Positions 1-12,000 of a DNA stretch of 64,000 nt are shown one piece after another; position 1 is the first letter of the stretch; each line of letters opens with the position of its first letter. This DNA is from Pseudocercospora fijiensis CIRAD86. Taxonomy: Eukaryota > Ascomycota > Dothideomycetes > Mycosphaerellales > Mycosphaerellaceae. The notes under the pieces were generated by a model. That model was given only the letters and a program-made list of their open reading frames with translations. It was not told the origin of the DNA and made no database searches. Location of the stretch: positions 3,004,056-3,068,055 of the forward strand of contig NW_006921539.1 of the NCBI RefSeq assembly GCF_000340215.1, given 5' to 3'. The position numbers and the translations under genes were made by a program.

Positions 1-700
1 TATAAAACTATTATACTAGACACCTTTAGAAACCCTATACTAAGGCAACAATACGCTTAGGACTAGTACCTTCGGGCTAAGCAAAAGACTAATCAATTAG
101 CTCGCTTATTTAAGGCCTATTTAAAGACCCTCGAGGACGATTTGCTAGCTAAGACCGACTCTATTTAGATTTCCGAAATACGCCCTAAATTGCGATAGGA
201 ATTAGTCCTTAAATTAGACCGCCGCCGTATATTCGAATAGGCTAATCTAACGCGCATTTAATTTATAGTCGAAGTGGAAACAGCTAAACGAGCTATCTAA
301 CTTTAGTAACGACTAGAATCGAGGATCCGACTAGCTAGTACTAACCGCGGCAATCGTAGTGCCCGTAGAGGCAATAGCTAAGGGTCCTACTAAAGCAACA
401 ATGCTAACAATAATAGGAACAGTAATAATAACCGTAGAAGAGGCCGTAGCCGACGGCTATATAGAGGAGGCCGTAATAGGGGCCGTAGAAGGGGCTCGTA
501 TTCCTACAATACTAATCGCTTAACTAACAATAGCAGCAATAGCGGCTATAGCAATCCCCTAACCGGATTAAAATGCTTCAACTATAATAGTACTAGCTAT
601 CTACTAGGCTAATGCGATAAACCTAAGGACTAGGCCCGAATCGACCGTACTATAGCTAAATACTAAAAGCACCTTTTAGCTACTAATGCTACCCCTATCG
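1..700 (+). pseudogene. X-A gag remnant with CCHC zinc knuckle
   Basis: C-terminal part of a Gag-like nucleocapsid protein, broken by TAG/TAA. An Arg/Gly/Asn-rich segment (about 300-540) precedes a zinc knuckle near 571-620 of the form C-x2-C-x4-H-x4-C. Here the second Cys and the His have become Tyr, as expected from C-to-T changes in CpA/TpG contexts. Copy C at 62,710-62,760 keeps the first two cysteines. Gag packages the element RNA in the cytoplasm; this copy cannot encode a functional protein. Confidence 0.75.
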
Positions 701-729
701 GTCCTTCCTATTAGTCGAAAAAAGAATAA

Positions 730-1145
730 GCGCCGCACTAACTATTAGCCTTATACGGCGTAAGACTATCGATATTGTGCTAGCTATTATACGTACCTAT
801 CTTATATAGGATACGTATAGTAACAATTATAAAACTAAGGTTATACTAGACCTAGGGAATTTAGTTAGTACCCTTATTAGCTATCGCCTAGCTAAGTAAT
901 TAGACCTTCGACAACTGCCTAGGGCTAACCTGCTAACCCTTGCTTAGTTTAATAACGCTCGGCACTTAACCTATAGGGCCTACTATATTCCTATAGTCCT
1001 AAAGAACGACCTCAGAAATAAGCGCCTACTAGACTTTACTACCTACGTAGTAGATATAGACAACCTATATAGGGGAGCTACTATTGTTATTAGCAACCCT
1101 ATTCTTAAGTACTACGCTATAGCGATAGACCTAGGCAGCTAATAA
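730..1145 (+). pseudogene. X-A aspartic protease remnant
   Basis: Translation gives a retropepsin-like segment with LDLGNxV in the position of the usual D-S/T-G active site. It is followed by a conserved block on hydrophobic strands that ends in AIDLGS. The same block is an open 73-aa frame on the minus strand at 49,673-49,894 in X1. The protease would process the Gag-Pol polyprotein. Stops interrupt this copy. The family assignment rests on position between gag and RT plus the motif. Confidence 0.6.
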
Positions 1146-1329
1146 TAGCGATTTAGAATCGCTAAGAAGGAGGATATTAAGTATATCGACGTTAGCGAGT
1201 GCCCTAACAATATTAGGGTCCTATTTATTAGCAACCTAACACCTGCCTTTAGCTAATCCGATAGCTAACCTTCTCGGCGGTAATAACGATAAACCTATGC
1301 CCCCTAATAGTATAGACCCTAATTAGCTT

Positions 1330-2800
1330 GCTCGTATACTATAGCCTATTCGAGAGACCTATATTAATATATTCAAACACTACCTAGCATCGACATTGCC
1401 TATATTTAAAGAGACGGACTATAAGATCGATATTATATAGGGTAAGGAGGTTCCTTTTAGGCCCCTCTATAACCTTAGTAAACGCGAGCTTGCTATACTA
1501 CGTAAGTACCTAGATAAGAACCTAGCTAATAGTCGAATTCAGTATAGCAACAGCCCTGCTAGTGCACTAATCCTATTTGTTCCTAAGAAGGATAGTAGCC
1601 TACGTTTATACGTTAATTACCGTAGACTTAATACTGTTACTATCAAAGACCGCTATCTACTTCCGCTTATTAATAAGACCCTCGATCGCCTTTCTAAGGC
1701 CTACTTCTATACTATATTAGACATTAAGGACGCCTATTACCGCATTTGTATTCGCAAGGGCGATAAATAGAAGACAGCCCTCCGCACTCGTTATAGCTAT
1801 TTTAAGTATTTAGTTATACTATTCGGCCTAGCTAATGCCCCTACTATATTCTAGTCCTATATTAATCGGGCCCTATTAGGCCTATTAGACTACCTCTATA
1901 TAGTCTACCTAGACGATATCCTAGTCTATATATACTTACCTAATATTGCGGAATATTAGGCCGCCGTACGTAAGGTGCTCGACCGCCTATAGGCCTATAG
2001 CTTATATTGCAAGCCTTCTAAATACACCTTTGCTACTAAAGAAGTGCCCTTCCTTAGCTTCCTCGTATTAACTAAGGGTATTAAGGCTAATCCTAATCGG
2101 ATTAAGACTATTACTAAGTAGCTAAAACCTACTAGTATTAAAGAGCTTTAATTATTCCTCGGCTTCGCTAATTTCTATCGTCGCTTTATTAAGGGCTATT
2201 TACGGTATATAATGCCCCTAACTAAGCTTACTAAAACTAAGGCCAATCTATCTAGAGAGTTCAAATAGACTAATAAGGCACAAGCCGCTTTTAACGGTTT
2301 AAAGTAACGCTTTACTAAAGTCCCCCTATTACACTATTTCGTACTAAGTAGGCAGATCCGTATTAAGACTAACGCTTTACAGTTCGCTATATTAGCTACT
2401 ATATTACAATAGGCTAATAACAATTACTAGTACCCGATTGCCTTCTTCTTAAGGAAGATAATTAATACTAAGCGTCGCTACGAAACCTACGAGTAAGAGT
2501 TGCTAGCTATTGTCGAGGCCTTTAAGTATTAAAGGCACTACCTCGATAGGGCTTAATATACGATATAGGTCTATATAGACTATAACAACCTCCGTAGTAT
2601 TACTAAGGTTACTAGGGTTATAGGTCGATAGGCTAGATAGGCCGTCTACCTCGCTAGGTTCGATTTTGATATATTATATCGGCTAGGCGTAAGTAACCCT
2701 ACTAATAGCCTATCGAGGCGACCTAATTACGATAGCGAAACCTAATACATTAATTCTTTGTTTCCAACCCTATAGTATAAGATTGCTATAGCCTGTATTG
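1330..2800 (+). pseudogene. X-A reverse transcriptase and RNase H
   Basis: Ty3/gypsy polymerase. The blocks are recognisable in order: substrate loop with [35 protein letters not shown] and the catalytic YLDDILV box at 1,906-1,926. The connection domain follows, then RNase H with RRYETYE and YNNLRS (about 2,400-2,740). Internal TAG/TAA at Gln/Trp positions make it a pseudogene. Copies of the same domains occur in X1 (minus, about 48,000-49,400) and in copy C (63,500-64,000). Confidence 0.92.
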
Positions 2801-3199
2801 TTAATAAGCAAGCGTAGGATAAGCGGCTTACCGGACTCCGCGACGGCTTAAAGCATATTAATGCTCTTGCTGTATTAATAGTGCGTATTAAGGCAAGGGC
2901 TAATAATATAGATAGGAGAAGTTATAATAACTCCCTAGTCGATATCGCTATATATAGTAATAGCGATAGTACTACTATAGTTAATCCGGCTACTAGTGCT
3001 ATTAGATATATACAATACGTACCTCGTTTAATAGCGAGGGTACTATTAAATAACCTTATAAATAGGGATAGTTAATCGTTTATAGATAAGCTATTACGTA
3101 CTTAGTAGAGGGACGCCTTTGCTACTAAACGTATCGATAAGCTTATAAGTAGGCGAGCGACTCGATCTAGTAAGAGTAACTAGTCGATCGATAATAAGG
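2801..3199 (+). other. X-A linker between RNase H and integrase
   Basis: Degraded coding sequence joining RNase H to the integrase. A 64-codon open frame at 2,881-3,075 is a surviving piece of the pol frame (Asn/Ser-rich) and not a separate gene. The site equivalent to the Z1 insertion point in X1 (sequence ATCGAGTC or its complement) falls near 3,150. Confidence 0.6.
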
Positions 3200-3785
3200 A
3201 TTACTTGAAGTTTAAGGGCAGGTGCTGTGTCCCCGCTAAACAATCGATTAGATAAGAACTTATTAAGCGATACTATAATAGTAAGCTTGCTAGTTACTAT
3301 AGTATAGAGAGGTCGTACGAGCTACTATTGTATATATACTACTAGCTAAATAGTAAGCGGGATATAAAGGACTACGTAAACACGTATGCCGTATATTAAC
3401 GTATTAAGGCACTAAAACATTAGCCTTTTAGCGAGTTGTCCTTATTACTAATCCCTTATAAGCTTTTTGCAGAGCTTATAATAGACTTTATTATAGGTCT
3501 TCCCTCTACTAAGCGAAAAGGAAGCAAAGACATCTTTAACGCTATCCTAGTCGTCGTAGACCGGTTTACTAAGGGCGCTCGCTATATCCCCGCTCGGAAG
3601 GATTAGACGGCTATTAACTTAGCTAAGTTACTATAGAATAACATCTTCTATAGCTATTAGGGGACCCCTAAGGGGATAGTCTCTAACCGGGGCTCGACAT
3701 TTATATCTTACTATTAGAGTAAGATATGCCTATAGCTAAGACTTAAGTATCGGCTGTCTATAGCGTTCTATCTATAAATAGATGG
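3200..3785 (+). pseudogene. X-A integrase, N-terminal and core part
   Basis: Integrase zinc-binding region (about 3,230-3,430) followed by the RNase-H-like core. Recognisable pieces are IDFIIGLPSTKRK, VVVDRFTKGARYIPA and a degraded copy of the core block that usually reads TDRGSxF (here SNRGSTF). The frame reads AFYL-Q-ID immediately before the Y1 LTR, and its continuation, with TERQNATL, is found at 15,371 on the other side of Y1. This proves the nested insertion. Confidence 0.9.
3782..3785. repeat. Target-site duplication of Y1, left copy (ATGG)
   Basis: ATGG abuts the left end of Y1. The partner at 15,367-15,370 reads ATAG, a TpG-to-TpA change of the same site. Joining the flanks restores the X integrase frame. 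Confidence 0.75.
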
Positions 3786-4065
3786 TAAAGGACGGAAACC
3801 AATACTACTACTACTACTAGTAGTAATAGTATAGGCTACCGAGGGTAATATAATCTATAGCAATATAGGTAGCTATATTTAGTATAATAGGATAATAAGA
3901 CCGTTACTTAGGTTAATAACTAGAGCCCTACAATATAGGCATTATAGAAGTGTAACGTAAACAATATGCTATACGAGGTTGGTACTCTATCTACAATATA
4001 GAAGGAGGCCTCTTATATAGGCTTAAAACTTAGCCTAGGTATATAGGGCCGGTTACTAGCTAATA
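3786..4065 (-). repeat. Y1 3' LTR (280 bp)
   Basis: Matches 15,087-15,366 in the same orientation and 19,491-19,770 in the opposite orientation, each exactly 280 bp. In element orientation it begins TATTAGCTAG (from TGTTAGCTAG) and ends CCTTTA. It contains an imperfect (CTA)n tract near its 3' end. Confidence 0.93.
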
Positions 4066-4084
4066 TCCCTCCCTTTCTTCGTAT
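4066..4084 (-). promoter_or_regulatory. Y1 polypurine tract
   Basis: On the minus strand GAAGAAAGGGAGGGA lies directly next to the start of the 3' LTR, the expected plus-strand DNA priming site. The same tract precedes the Y2 LTR at 19,476-19,490. Confidence 0.8.
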
Positions 4085-4174
4085 CTAACTAGACACGCTT
4101 TACATTGCGCGCTTAAAACAAACAAACAGTTATATAGCCTTAGGCACTTTAGCTAAGGCTATTTTTCAGAAACT

Positions 4175-4205
4175 CCGCAATAATACCCTTAGAGTAGTAT
4201 AATTC
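4175..4205. repeat. CCCC/GGGG-centred palindrome remnant, Y1 3' region
   Basis: Degenerate copy (TAATACCC-TTAGAG-TAGTATAA) of the palindrome found in inter-ORF regions of X and Y. It lies between the end of the third ORF and the 3' LTR. The better preserved homologous site in Y2 is at 19,345-19,370. Confidence 0.55.
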
Positions 4206-4259
4206 CTAGATTCTATTAATATACAAAAACAACTTCCTAAGCAAACAATCTACTACGCC

Positions 4260-7042
4260 GACTTACTACTGCTTTAATACACCGTAATCCTTACTAGTAA
4301 TAACTTTATTAGCTAGGCGGTTCTCCTAAACTGCTCCGTAGGTATAGAAGCTATTAGTATTAAAGTACTTAGCCTCGTAGTAAGCTTAATTAACGAGGAG
4401 GTTAGTAGCCGTATCCTATATAGCCTTCTCCTACTCGCGTAGATAGTCCTTAAGCTCCTCCTTACTAAACTAGAGGATTTGTTTAACTTCGTTCTAAACA
4501 ACGTAACTTAACTAAGGAATTCTACCGACTAGGGCATCGGAAATATAACTAAGGCCTTCGACTAAGATAGCGGCAGAGAAGGCGAACGGTACGAAGGTAT
4601 TCGAACCTAGAAGGGCGGTTAGATTGCGGTACGCCTTAGCAACCTTAGCGACGGTTAAGTTGTCGTAGCCGTTAATCTTAGTACTATTAATAACGCGAGA
4701 GTAGCCTAGGTCGATTAATATACGGTCGCTCTTAGGCTTTAGATTACTATACGGAAGGTATAGCATCTAAATAGAGACTTTGCATTCCTTTAGAGGGTTA
4801 AGGATCTACTAAGCTACCTCGCCTTCGTTAGGCTAACTATCGAATATATAGCCGAGGTCGTTATTAGTAAGGTGCTTGTTAGTAATCTTGCTAATCTTGT
4901 TTAGTAGAATTAGGCTACGGCTATTAAGCTTCCTAACCTAGTTCTCGAAGACCTCTAGTTCGTATATACCCTCGATAATAGTTAAATAGGCGGTCTTATC
5001 TTTAGATATAAGAGAAACCTTAATACCTAGATAGCTAGCACCCTTACTAGCTACGAGCTTAACTATATCTTATCCGAGGCGAGAAGTCTCTTTAGTAGGG
5101 CAGTTCTTATAACCGCTATTACCTACTTTAAAGTACTTAGTAGGCTTAGGGACGGAGATAAGCTCGTATATATAATTAGGTTAAAGGGCAACGGCTAAGA
5201 GCTATAAGGCGGGATACTAACGGACGATTTAGTTGCTTACTCTATAGGTTTAAAGGGTATTACGGCCTTCCTACTTAGACTTAGGCAGTTTACGTATATA
5301 CTAAAAGTATATACAAAACTCCTCCTATATCAGGTCGACGATAAGAGGAAGGTATACTCTACGAGGCGATTGTATCTAACCGAAGACTCGAGGGAAGATA
5401 GCATTACTAGTCTAACGAAAGCGGTCGAAGGAGGTACCTTAGCCGAGAATACTAGCGACTAACTTGCTCTAACGATTAGTTAGCGTAAGATTGCGAGTAA
5501 TAGTGCTAGTAGGGTTGAATACGTAGAGTCCTAAGGAGGTCGGGGCGGGAGTAGGACGTCTAGGAAACTAGTTAGTATATCTAGTCTTAAGGGTAGTAAA
5601 GGCATCCTAATTAGCAACCTTACGACTAATCTTTAATAGGCGACCGACGAGGACACTCGCCTTAGTACTAGCATAGAGACTACAGACCTTAGCAGCCTTC
5701 TTAATATAGTTAGCATATATAGAGAACTGCTCTTTACCTAGCTTACTAAGGTCGTCGAGCTATTAATAGATAGATAGAGCGGTAGGAGCTTTGCCTATAG
5801 AGGCCTTAGGAACTATATCGATCTTAGTAATAAGGTGCGTAATAGAGTCGCTCTTATAAGAGCTATAGATGTCCTTAGTTAATAGGATTAGCGAGAGGCC
5901 TCTATCTCTACGCTCGCTAAAGGAGCCTTCGGAGGAGACATCTTCTAGTAGTATATCTAGTATATTAACATCCGAGTTACTATAGTTAGTACTATAGTTA
6001 GTACTATAGTTAGTACTATAGTTAGTACTATAGTTAGTACTAGAAGGAGCGCTATACTTCTTAGTAGCCTTACGGAGGGCCTAGCGAGTATGTAATGCCT
6101 TCTTACGCGCTACTTCGGCCTTAGCGCGCCTGTCTTTAACTTCTTAAGGGACCTTACGGTTGCGGGTCGAGCGACGATCTTTAGCCTATATTTCTATAGC
6201 GAGCGTAAGACTAGTAGCTATATCGGCCTCTATCTCTAGGCGAAGAGCCTTACGTTTAAGGACATCTACGATAGGAGCCTCTTAACCTTTAATAATAAAA
6301 CCTATACTATTAATACGATAGCCCTTCTCTTTTAGTAGATCCTTAGTTGTCTATACGTTAAGATTGACCTAGATAATCGCATTGTAGTGCTTCTTCTAGT
6401 AGGCTATCGTAAAGTCGTTAAGCGTAAAGGACAAGTTAAGTAACTGCTTACCTACCTTCTTACTAGCGGTAGATATACGATAGATTATAGTATAGGAAAG
6501 GTACTCGGCGCCTTAACGACGGACCTTATACTTATTAACGAACGAAGAGACCTACTTAGTACGCTCTTGTCTACTATAGGCGAAGTTAATAAGGCTCTTA
6601 GGAAGACTGCTTAGTTCTCCCTAATATTCGAAGGCCTAGTCGAGGGTCTTAAAGCGTAAACGAATCTAGGTACTAGCCGTTTCGAGGCTATAGACGATAG
6701 GAAAGGCTTACTTAATATCTATATCGTTAAGAACCTCGCGCTTAAAGATACGCTTACCGATAGACTAACGCAAGTTATTTATACCGTACGCAACTAAGAT
6801 AGTAGCCTTCTTAATATTCCTATCGATAACGTATAGTAGGGTACGAGCGTTCTAGATCTTCTCTTAAGGATCTTTAAGGGCGGTAACGATCTAGAAGTAG
6901 TGCTCGAGACTAGTTATAGTAGCTAAGGCGCTATCGGATAGGGCTTCGATCGGGACTAGGGCGGCTAGGCTTAGGTTAATAGGGGCAGGTAGGTCGTTGC
7001 TACTACTAGTGCCTAATAGATTTAAGGCGCCGGAAGACATAG
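4260..7042 (-). pseudogene. Y1 third ORF downstream of pol, unknown function
   Basis: Reading from an ATG near 7,040 (MSSGALNLLG), one frame of about 930 codons continues to about 4,260, interrupted only by TAG/TAA. I do not recognise the family. Visible features are a largely hydrophilic N-terminal third, a basic Arg/Lys-rich segment (about 6,100-6,220), a Ser/Thr/Asn/Tyr tetrapeptide repeat at 5,979-6,041, and a C-terminal segment conserved almost word for word in Y2, including AKAYRNLTALL and ILVEGLSYISDALVGRIP. An 84-codon piece (4,512-4,766) survives open. Its place between pol and the 3' LTR is where some LTR elements keep env or accessory genes. I see no signal peptide, so calling it env would be unsupported. 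Confidence 0.7.
5979..6041. repeat. 12-bp tandem repeat inside Y1 third ORF
   Basis: About five copies of a 12-bp unit (CTATAGTTAGTA) encode a repeated Ser-Thr-Asn-Tyr tetrapeptide on the minus strand. The unit is in frame, so it was part of the protein before decay. Confidence 0.85.
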
Positions 7043-7452
7043 TCGACCGAAGCGGAAGTAGGTTAGAAACGAGTTTACAAGTATGTTCGTTACTTAATAA
7101 TAATAATTAAAGGGTTTAGATAGAAAGGGGAGTAGTTAGGCGGTAGCGAGTTAGTTAGTAACCGAGTAGAAGAAAGAGCTTAGGAAGCTCGCTTTAAATA
7201 TAGTGCGAAGGTAACGTAGTCCGTATATTCCGGTAAAGTAAACGGATAACGGCTATATATAAAAGTAAAGCTATATACGAGACTTCTTTATTGTTAGGGT
7301 AGGCTAAAGTTTAATAATCGATCTAGCTAATTGCTAGTAGCGACTACGCGCCTTTTGTTAAACTTTAGCTATCGTAGACTCTCGCGTACTCGAAATGTAA
7401 CTAGTTAGTTCGAGTCCCTAGCAGAAATCTATAGTAGTAAGGCTAGCGGGAC

Positions 7453-7477
7453 TAATAATATCCCCGGGGCAGTATTA
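7453..7477. repeat. CCCC/GGGG palindrome, pol side of Y1 third ORF
   Basis: 25-bp near-perfect palindrome: TAATAATATCCCC followed by GGGGCAGTATTA. It lies just upstream (element orientation) of the third ORF. Confidence 0.75.
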
Positions 7478-7904
7478 GCTTTTCCTAGAGATGCTCGGTA
7501 ACGAGGAGTAAGTCGCCTAGGCCTAGCGTAGTTAATTCGTCGGTATATTAGCCTATAGCACTACCGTTATAGATATAGCATTACCTTTTATATTAGTAAG
7601 CACGTAAAGGTAGTCTATACGTTTACCTTCTTCCTTCTTCTAAACACTAAGCTTAATAGCCTAAGGTCCCTATTCTTAGAGGCTATAGGCCTAGGTTGCT
7701 ATATCTATCTAAGCGGTAGAAAGGGAGAGGGATAGGGAACCTCCCTTTCTTAGTGTCCTACGTAACTAGTACTAATTAGGGCAGGAACAGTCTCCTCTAG
7801 CAAGTATCTTATTATAGTTAATACCTAAGGGTAGTTACTAGAGTCTAGGAAGCTAGAGGGAAGTAGTCCTAGAAGGGTAGAGGGGTTAGATTCGGCTATC
7901 TTCC

Positions 7905-7929
7905 TAATGCTACCTCTAGGGTATTATTA
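7905..7929. repeat. Second palindrome in the Y1 spacer
   Basis: TAATGCTACCTC-TAGGGTATTATTA, the same half-sites as 7,453-7,477 with two changes at the centre. It lies 3' of the pol frame. Confidence 0.65.
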
Positions 7930-8199
7930 GGAAAATACGCCTCGTATAGTTCTATCTAAGGAAACAAGAGCAAAGGAATAAAGTTATAGCAATATTAATC
8001 GAAGGTAAAGGCAAAAGCAAAAGACAACAATTAAGATAAGCTAAAAGCAACAAACAACAAATAAGAGTATAAATATTAGTAGGAATAGATAGTAGGTAAG
8101 GACTAAAGGTATAGGGCGGCACTATATTAATAGCGCGGAGAACGATTAATAAGAGCAAGGAAGCAACGTAGTAGAGTAAAGGTAAGGAAAAGTAAGCAA

Positions 8200-11110
8200 T
8201 TATTTAGTCTCGGGGTTAGGGTCGTTTAATACCTATAATTCTAGGCAGTCTTCGTCGCTAGACTAGTCGAGTTCCTCTTCGGAGTTAGAGTTAGATAGCT
8301 AGAAGTCTAGTTTACTATCGGAATTAATATCGGAAATGCTCTACGCGTAATTAATATATATATAACCCTCCCTTTGTTTATAAGTTATTCCTAATAGCTT
8401 ACTAAGACGTATCTAGGGATGCGTATAGTTGTTAGGTAGAACAGGATCTATAATCGCGGTAGGATCCTCCTCTCGGTAGGCATTCTAAGGTCGGTAGAGG
8501 GTCTATAGAGGCACTAACTTCCTCCTCGGTTAGGGGAGGGCGGGTAGGCTCTCTTAATTCGACGATCTTCTTTAGGTTAGCCCGGGGGTACGAGTGCTTT
8601 AAGGTAGTACTATTAAGTTCCTAAAGACGGTACGTAGAACTATCGTAAAGGACCTCCTATACTCTATAAGGCTCTTTCTATTTAAAGGCTAGCTTATAGG
8701 AGTAACTGTATTCTAGCTCGGACCGGTATAAGAGAACTATATCGCTAACCTTTAGAGGCTCCTAATTAATAGTATTATAGTCGTCGAAATACTACTTAGC
8801 CTCCTTACGAAGGCGACGTTATCGAGCAAGCCCCTCTTAAGAAGTAGTAGTTATCTCCTTAGAAGCCTTAGCGCGTAGAGTAAGAAGATCCGCTCTAGTA
8901 CGAACAGACCCCTAGTCGTAAACGCTATACGTACGGTAGGACAACTTAATCGGAAGAATAGCGTCTCTCCTAATTATAAGCTCCGCTAGTATAAGTCTAG
9001 TAGTATCGATAAAGGTCGTTCGGTCCGCCTAGAGAAGGGCTAGGACGTAGGTAGAGATCGCGACTAATCTATTACCTCTATTAGTTAGCTTAGATAAGGC
9101 ATCGATTAAAGACCGATAGCCGCGCTTAACGATAGCATTAGATTAGGGATAGTACGGGGAGATACGAACGTTCTTTACCCTATACGAAACAAGTAGCGCT
9201 TAAACTTCTTTAGCTATATTAGTCGTCGCGTTGTCTAAGATAATTTTATAGAGCGTACCCTATCGGTAGAACAGGTCCTTAAATAGGAAGGTAGCTATAT
9301 TACGGGCGTTAATAGCACCGCAGCCCTTAGATCTAGGCAACCTACCGAGCTATTATAGAGTTTAGCAGGTCGGAGGCTATACGGTTAAGCTAATAGACTA
9401 GCGTCTAAGTATCGATTTCTAGGCGAAAGAACATACTAAAGAGCTATAGTCGGAACTTCTTTAGAGCCTTATAGACTCTAAGGCATTCTCGCTTTCTAGT
9501 ATCGTATCGGGCCTCGATCGGTTTCTATAGTCCTAAGTCGTACCTAATAGGATAACGTAAGAATAGCTCCTTACGATTATACTATATTAGTATCTCGCTA
9601 TAGCCTTCCCCGCTCGAGTCGATAGTAACAATAATCAAACCTGTACCCTCTAAGTAGTTAATAGATATAAGTGTAGGTACGCTAACGAGTGCCTTAGTTA
9701 CCGTATCCTTAGCCGCTTAGTAAACGGAAGTCTATTCGAACTCGGCATCTTTCTTAAGCAAGGCGTATATAGGCTTGTATACTAATACAAAGTTCTCGAC
9801 CTAGATACGGAAGTAGGAGACTACTCTAAGCTAGGTTCGGATATCCTTCTAATAGGTAGGATCCGGCTAGGACACTATTTTTAGGACCCGTATATTATTA
9901 GGATAGCGGCCGTTTTTATCGGTTACAAACCCGACAATGTTTATTCGTTTATATAGGAGCTAAAGCTTTTCTCTATAGACCGTTAGATTAGCTCGCTCTA
10001 GGTCGTAGAGGACACTATCGAGGTTCCGGATATATTCGAGAAAGAACCTACGGATGCTAGGCTCTACTTCTTTGTTGCTATACCTAGTTTTAGGGCCCTT
10101 AATACCGATATCGTCGAGGAAAGGCATCGCTATATAGGAGATATAGGCCGTAAGGACTTAGTTTATAATACGAACGAACTAAGCTACTAAGTTAGTCGCC
10201 TCTTAGGGAAGGGTAGTTTGTCTATATAGCCTAAGAGGTGTTTCGAAACTAGTAAGGTCGCGGCTATTAGGGTAGAGAGGGATCTAGTCGTAGCCCGAGA
10301 AAATATTAACTAGTAAGGCTATAATATAGTTAGCAAAAGCTTCCGAGAACCTATTAGTCTCCGGAGGAAGGTTAGTATCTCTAATCGTAACTACGTTAAA
10401 CTTTTATATAGCGTTAATTAGAAGGTACTTCTTTAGTTCCCTAGGAGCTGTCTTCTTTTAAATAAGGAAGTATAGATTGCGATACGAGGTATAGGAAGGC
10501 TTAAGTGTACCGGCCTTTACGCGCTGCCGTATTATATCCTTAACTATACCTCGTAGGCTTAGGTTTAGCTTAAAACCTAGGTAGGCCTAAGGCTTATATT
10601 CGATTGTTCGGATCTTCTGCGGAGGGGTAACCTCCGGGTTGATTCTGCCTTAGTAAGTAAAGTTATATACTAATACGGCTTCGCGATTATATAGAAGCTC
10701 GTATAGTAGGTCCAGTTTACGTTCCGAAAGCTCTATACTAGGGTTGATCTTCGTAAGCCTCTCTAGTATTAGTCTTAAACCCCTAGGAATAGTAGAGAAC
10801 TTTTTAGTAATATATCTCTAGTCGTACGGACTATCCCTAGGTAGCAATATTGCTTCCTAATTAAGACACCTTTATCGCTAGTTAGGATTCCCGCTAGGAT
10901 TAGACCTATCGGTAATATATACGCTGCCTTTTGTAGGCTTAATCTTATTAGCTACCCTCTTATATAGGGTATACATACTAATCGATTATCGAACCCGAGC
11001 TCTCTCTCTTTATCGCTAGGCTTAGAGATTAGCTTAATAAAACAGCGCGTAAACTTCTTTAGAAGTCTCCTTAAGTCGATAGGTATATAGCTAGTAGTCC
11101 TAATTTATAA
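8200..11110 (-). pseudogene. Y1 pol: reverse transcriptase, RNase H, integrase
   Basis: The minus-strand translation gives, from 11,050 leftwards, RT with the active-site block MPFLDDIGIKGP (10,104-10,127). After it come a thumb/connection with ILINYNR-like strands, RNase H with YDTRKRECL (about 9,500) and an integrase core at about 9,330-9,080 with ILDNATTN and SPYYPQSNAIVKRGYRSLIDAL. A C-terminal GPY/F-like module lies about 8,770-8,560. This RT (PFLDDI in place of YxDDIL) is typical of one ascomycete gypsy lineage. Stops occur at Trp/Gln positions. It would copy and integrate the element; this copy is dead. Confidence 0.88.
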
Positions 11111-11133
11111 CGCCGGCGAAAACGTTAGATTCG

Positions 11134-11158
11134 TAATAATACCCCCGGGGTAGCATTA
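11134..11158. repeat. CCCC/GGGG palindrome between Y1 protease and RT
   Basis: TAATAATACCCC-C-GGGGTAGCATTA. It separates the gag-protease part from the RT part of the element. Confidence 0.75.
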
Positions 11159-11399
11159 GACTCGCGCTCTAATTAGTTAGTTCGGGTAGACCCGCGTCTA
11201 GTAGTAATACCTCTAGCGACGATATATAAGATAGTATTATTACCTTAACTTGTGTGGTAGGCGTAGGTAGTCGTTGTATTGTGCTTGCTATCGCTTCGAG
11301 TATTCGTCTTCTTAGTATAGAACCTAGAAACTTGCCTTAACGTACAAAGCGGCGTACTTCTAGAAATAACCTATTTAAGCTATACTAACTTATAGCGTA

Positions 11400-12000
11400 G
11401 ATTGCCGGTCTTATAACCGCGCCGTAGCGTTTCCCGAAGACCGTCTAGAAGTAGCAAGGATATCCTCGTAGGACTTGTAGCTAGTATTACCGACGTAACT
11501 AGTAAATACGACTCGGTTGCCCTTCTAGTTAGCGATAGTTCCCTCCTAGGAGCTATCGTCGCAGTTACGCTAGATACCCCGGGTTATACGCGACTATAGT
11601 CGACCTAGAATAATTAGTATATTTAGGTCGGCGGCAATCTAAAAGGTAAAGGAAAAGCATATACTAAAGGCGTCTACTATAACATTATAGTAGGCACCTA
11701 CTAGCGTAACCTCTCTATTTACTCCCTATATACTAAGGGAAATGTCTCTATTTATTAGTAGCCTAAGTTGTTTAGCCTAACGCTTACTTATAATAAGTAA
11801 CTCTAAACTATTATTAAGTATTACTAGCATCTGCTAACTATAGCTCCCGATAGTAACTTAAATATAGATAGTAGGGACGACAGCGAAGGAACAGGTAACT
11901 ACGGAAAGGTCTATATTATTAGGGATAGAGTAAAGCTCCTTAGGTCGAGGCGGTCCTACCCGACCGATTTGTTAGCTAGTAAATCGGACAGCCTTAATAG
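11400..12000 (-). pseudogene. Y1 aspartic protease region
   Basis: Minus-strand translation contains ILVILNNSLELLIIS followed by KQLRLLINRDI and a strand-rich segment ending FQIAADLNILILG. This matches the arrangement of retroviral-type proteases in this gypsy lineage (active-site DNGSE degraded to NNSLE). It lies between gag and RT. The assignment is by motif and position. Confidence 0.55.

Larger units (their letters stand above)
1..3785 (+). mobile_element. Ty3/gypsy LTR element, family X copy A, left segment
   Basis: Left part of a RIP-degraded Ty3/gypsy element whose 5' LTR and gag start lie outside the window. The order is gag with zinc knuckle, protease, reverse transcriptase, RNase H and integrase, all on the plus strand. 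It is nearly collinear with copy C (from 61,047) and with the reverse complement of X1. It is cut within the integrase by insertion of Y1 at 3,785/3,786 and resumes at 15,367. Frames are interrupted by many TAG/TAA codons where homologues have Gln or Trp. Confidence 0.92.
7043..8199 (-). other. Y1 noncoding spacer between pol and third ORF
   Basis: About 1.15 kb without a convincing frame. It is bracketed internally by two palindromes of the CCCC/GGGG family at 7,453-7,477 and 7,905-7,929. The 68-codon frame on the minus strand at 7,952-8,158 is low-complexity Leu/Ile sequence and is not called. Confidence 0.5.

Noticed and set aside
4260..7042. Retroviral env for the Y third ORF
   Set aside because: No signal peptide, membrane anchor or cleavage site visible; position alone is insufficient.
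7952..8158. 68-codon hydrophobic minus-strand frame
   Set aside because: Low-complexity Leu/Ile sequence in a RIP-biased spacer, no second copy to support it.
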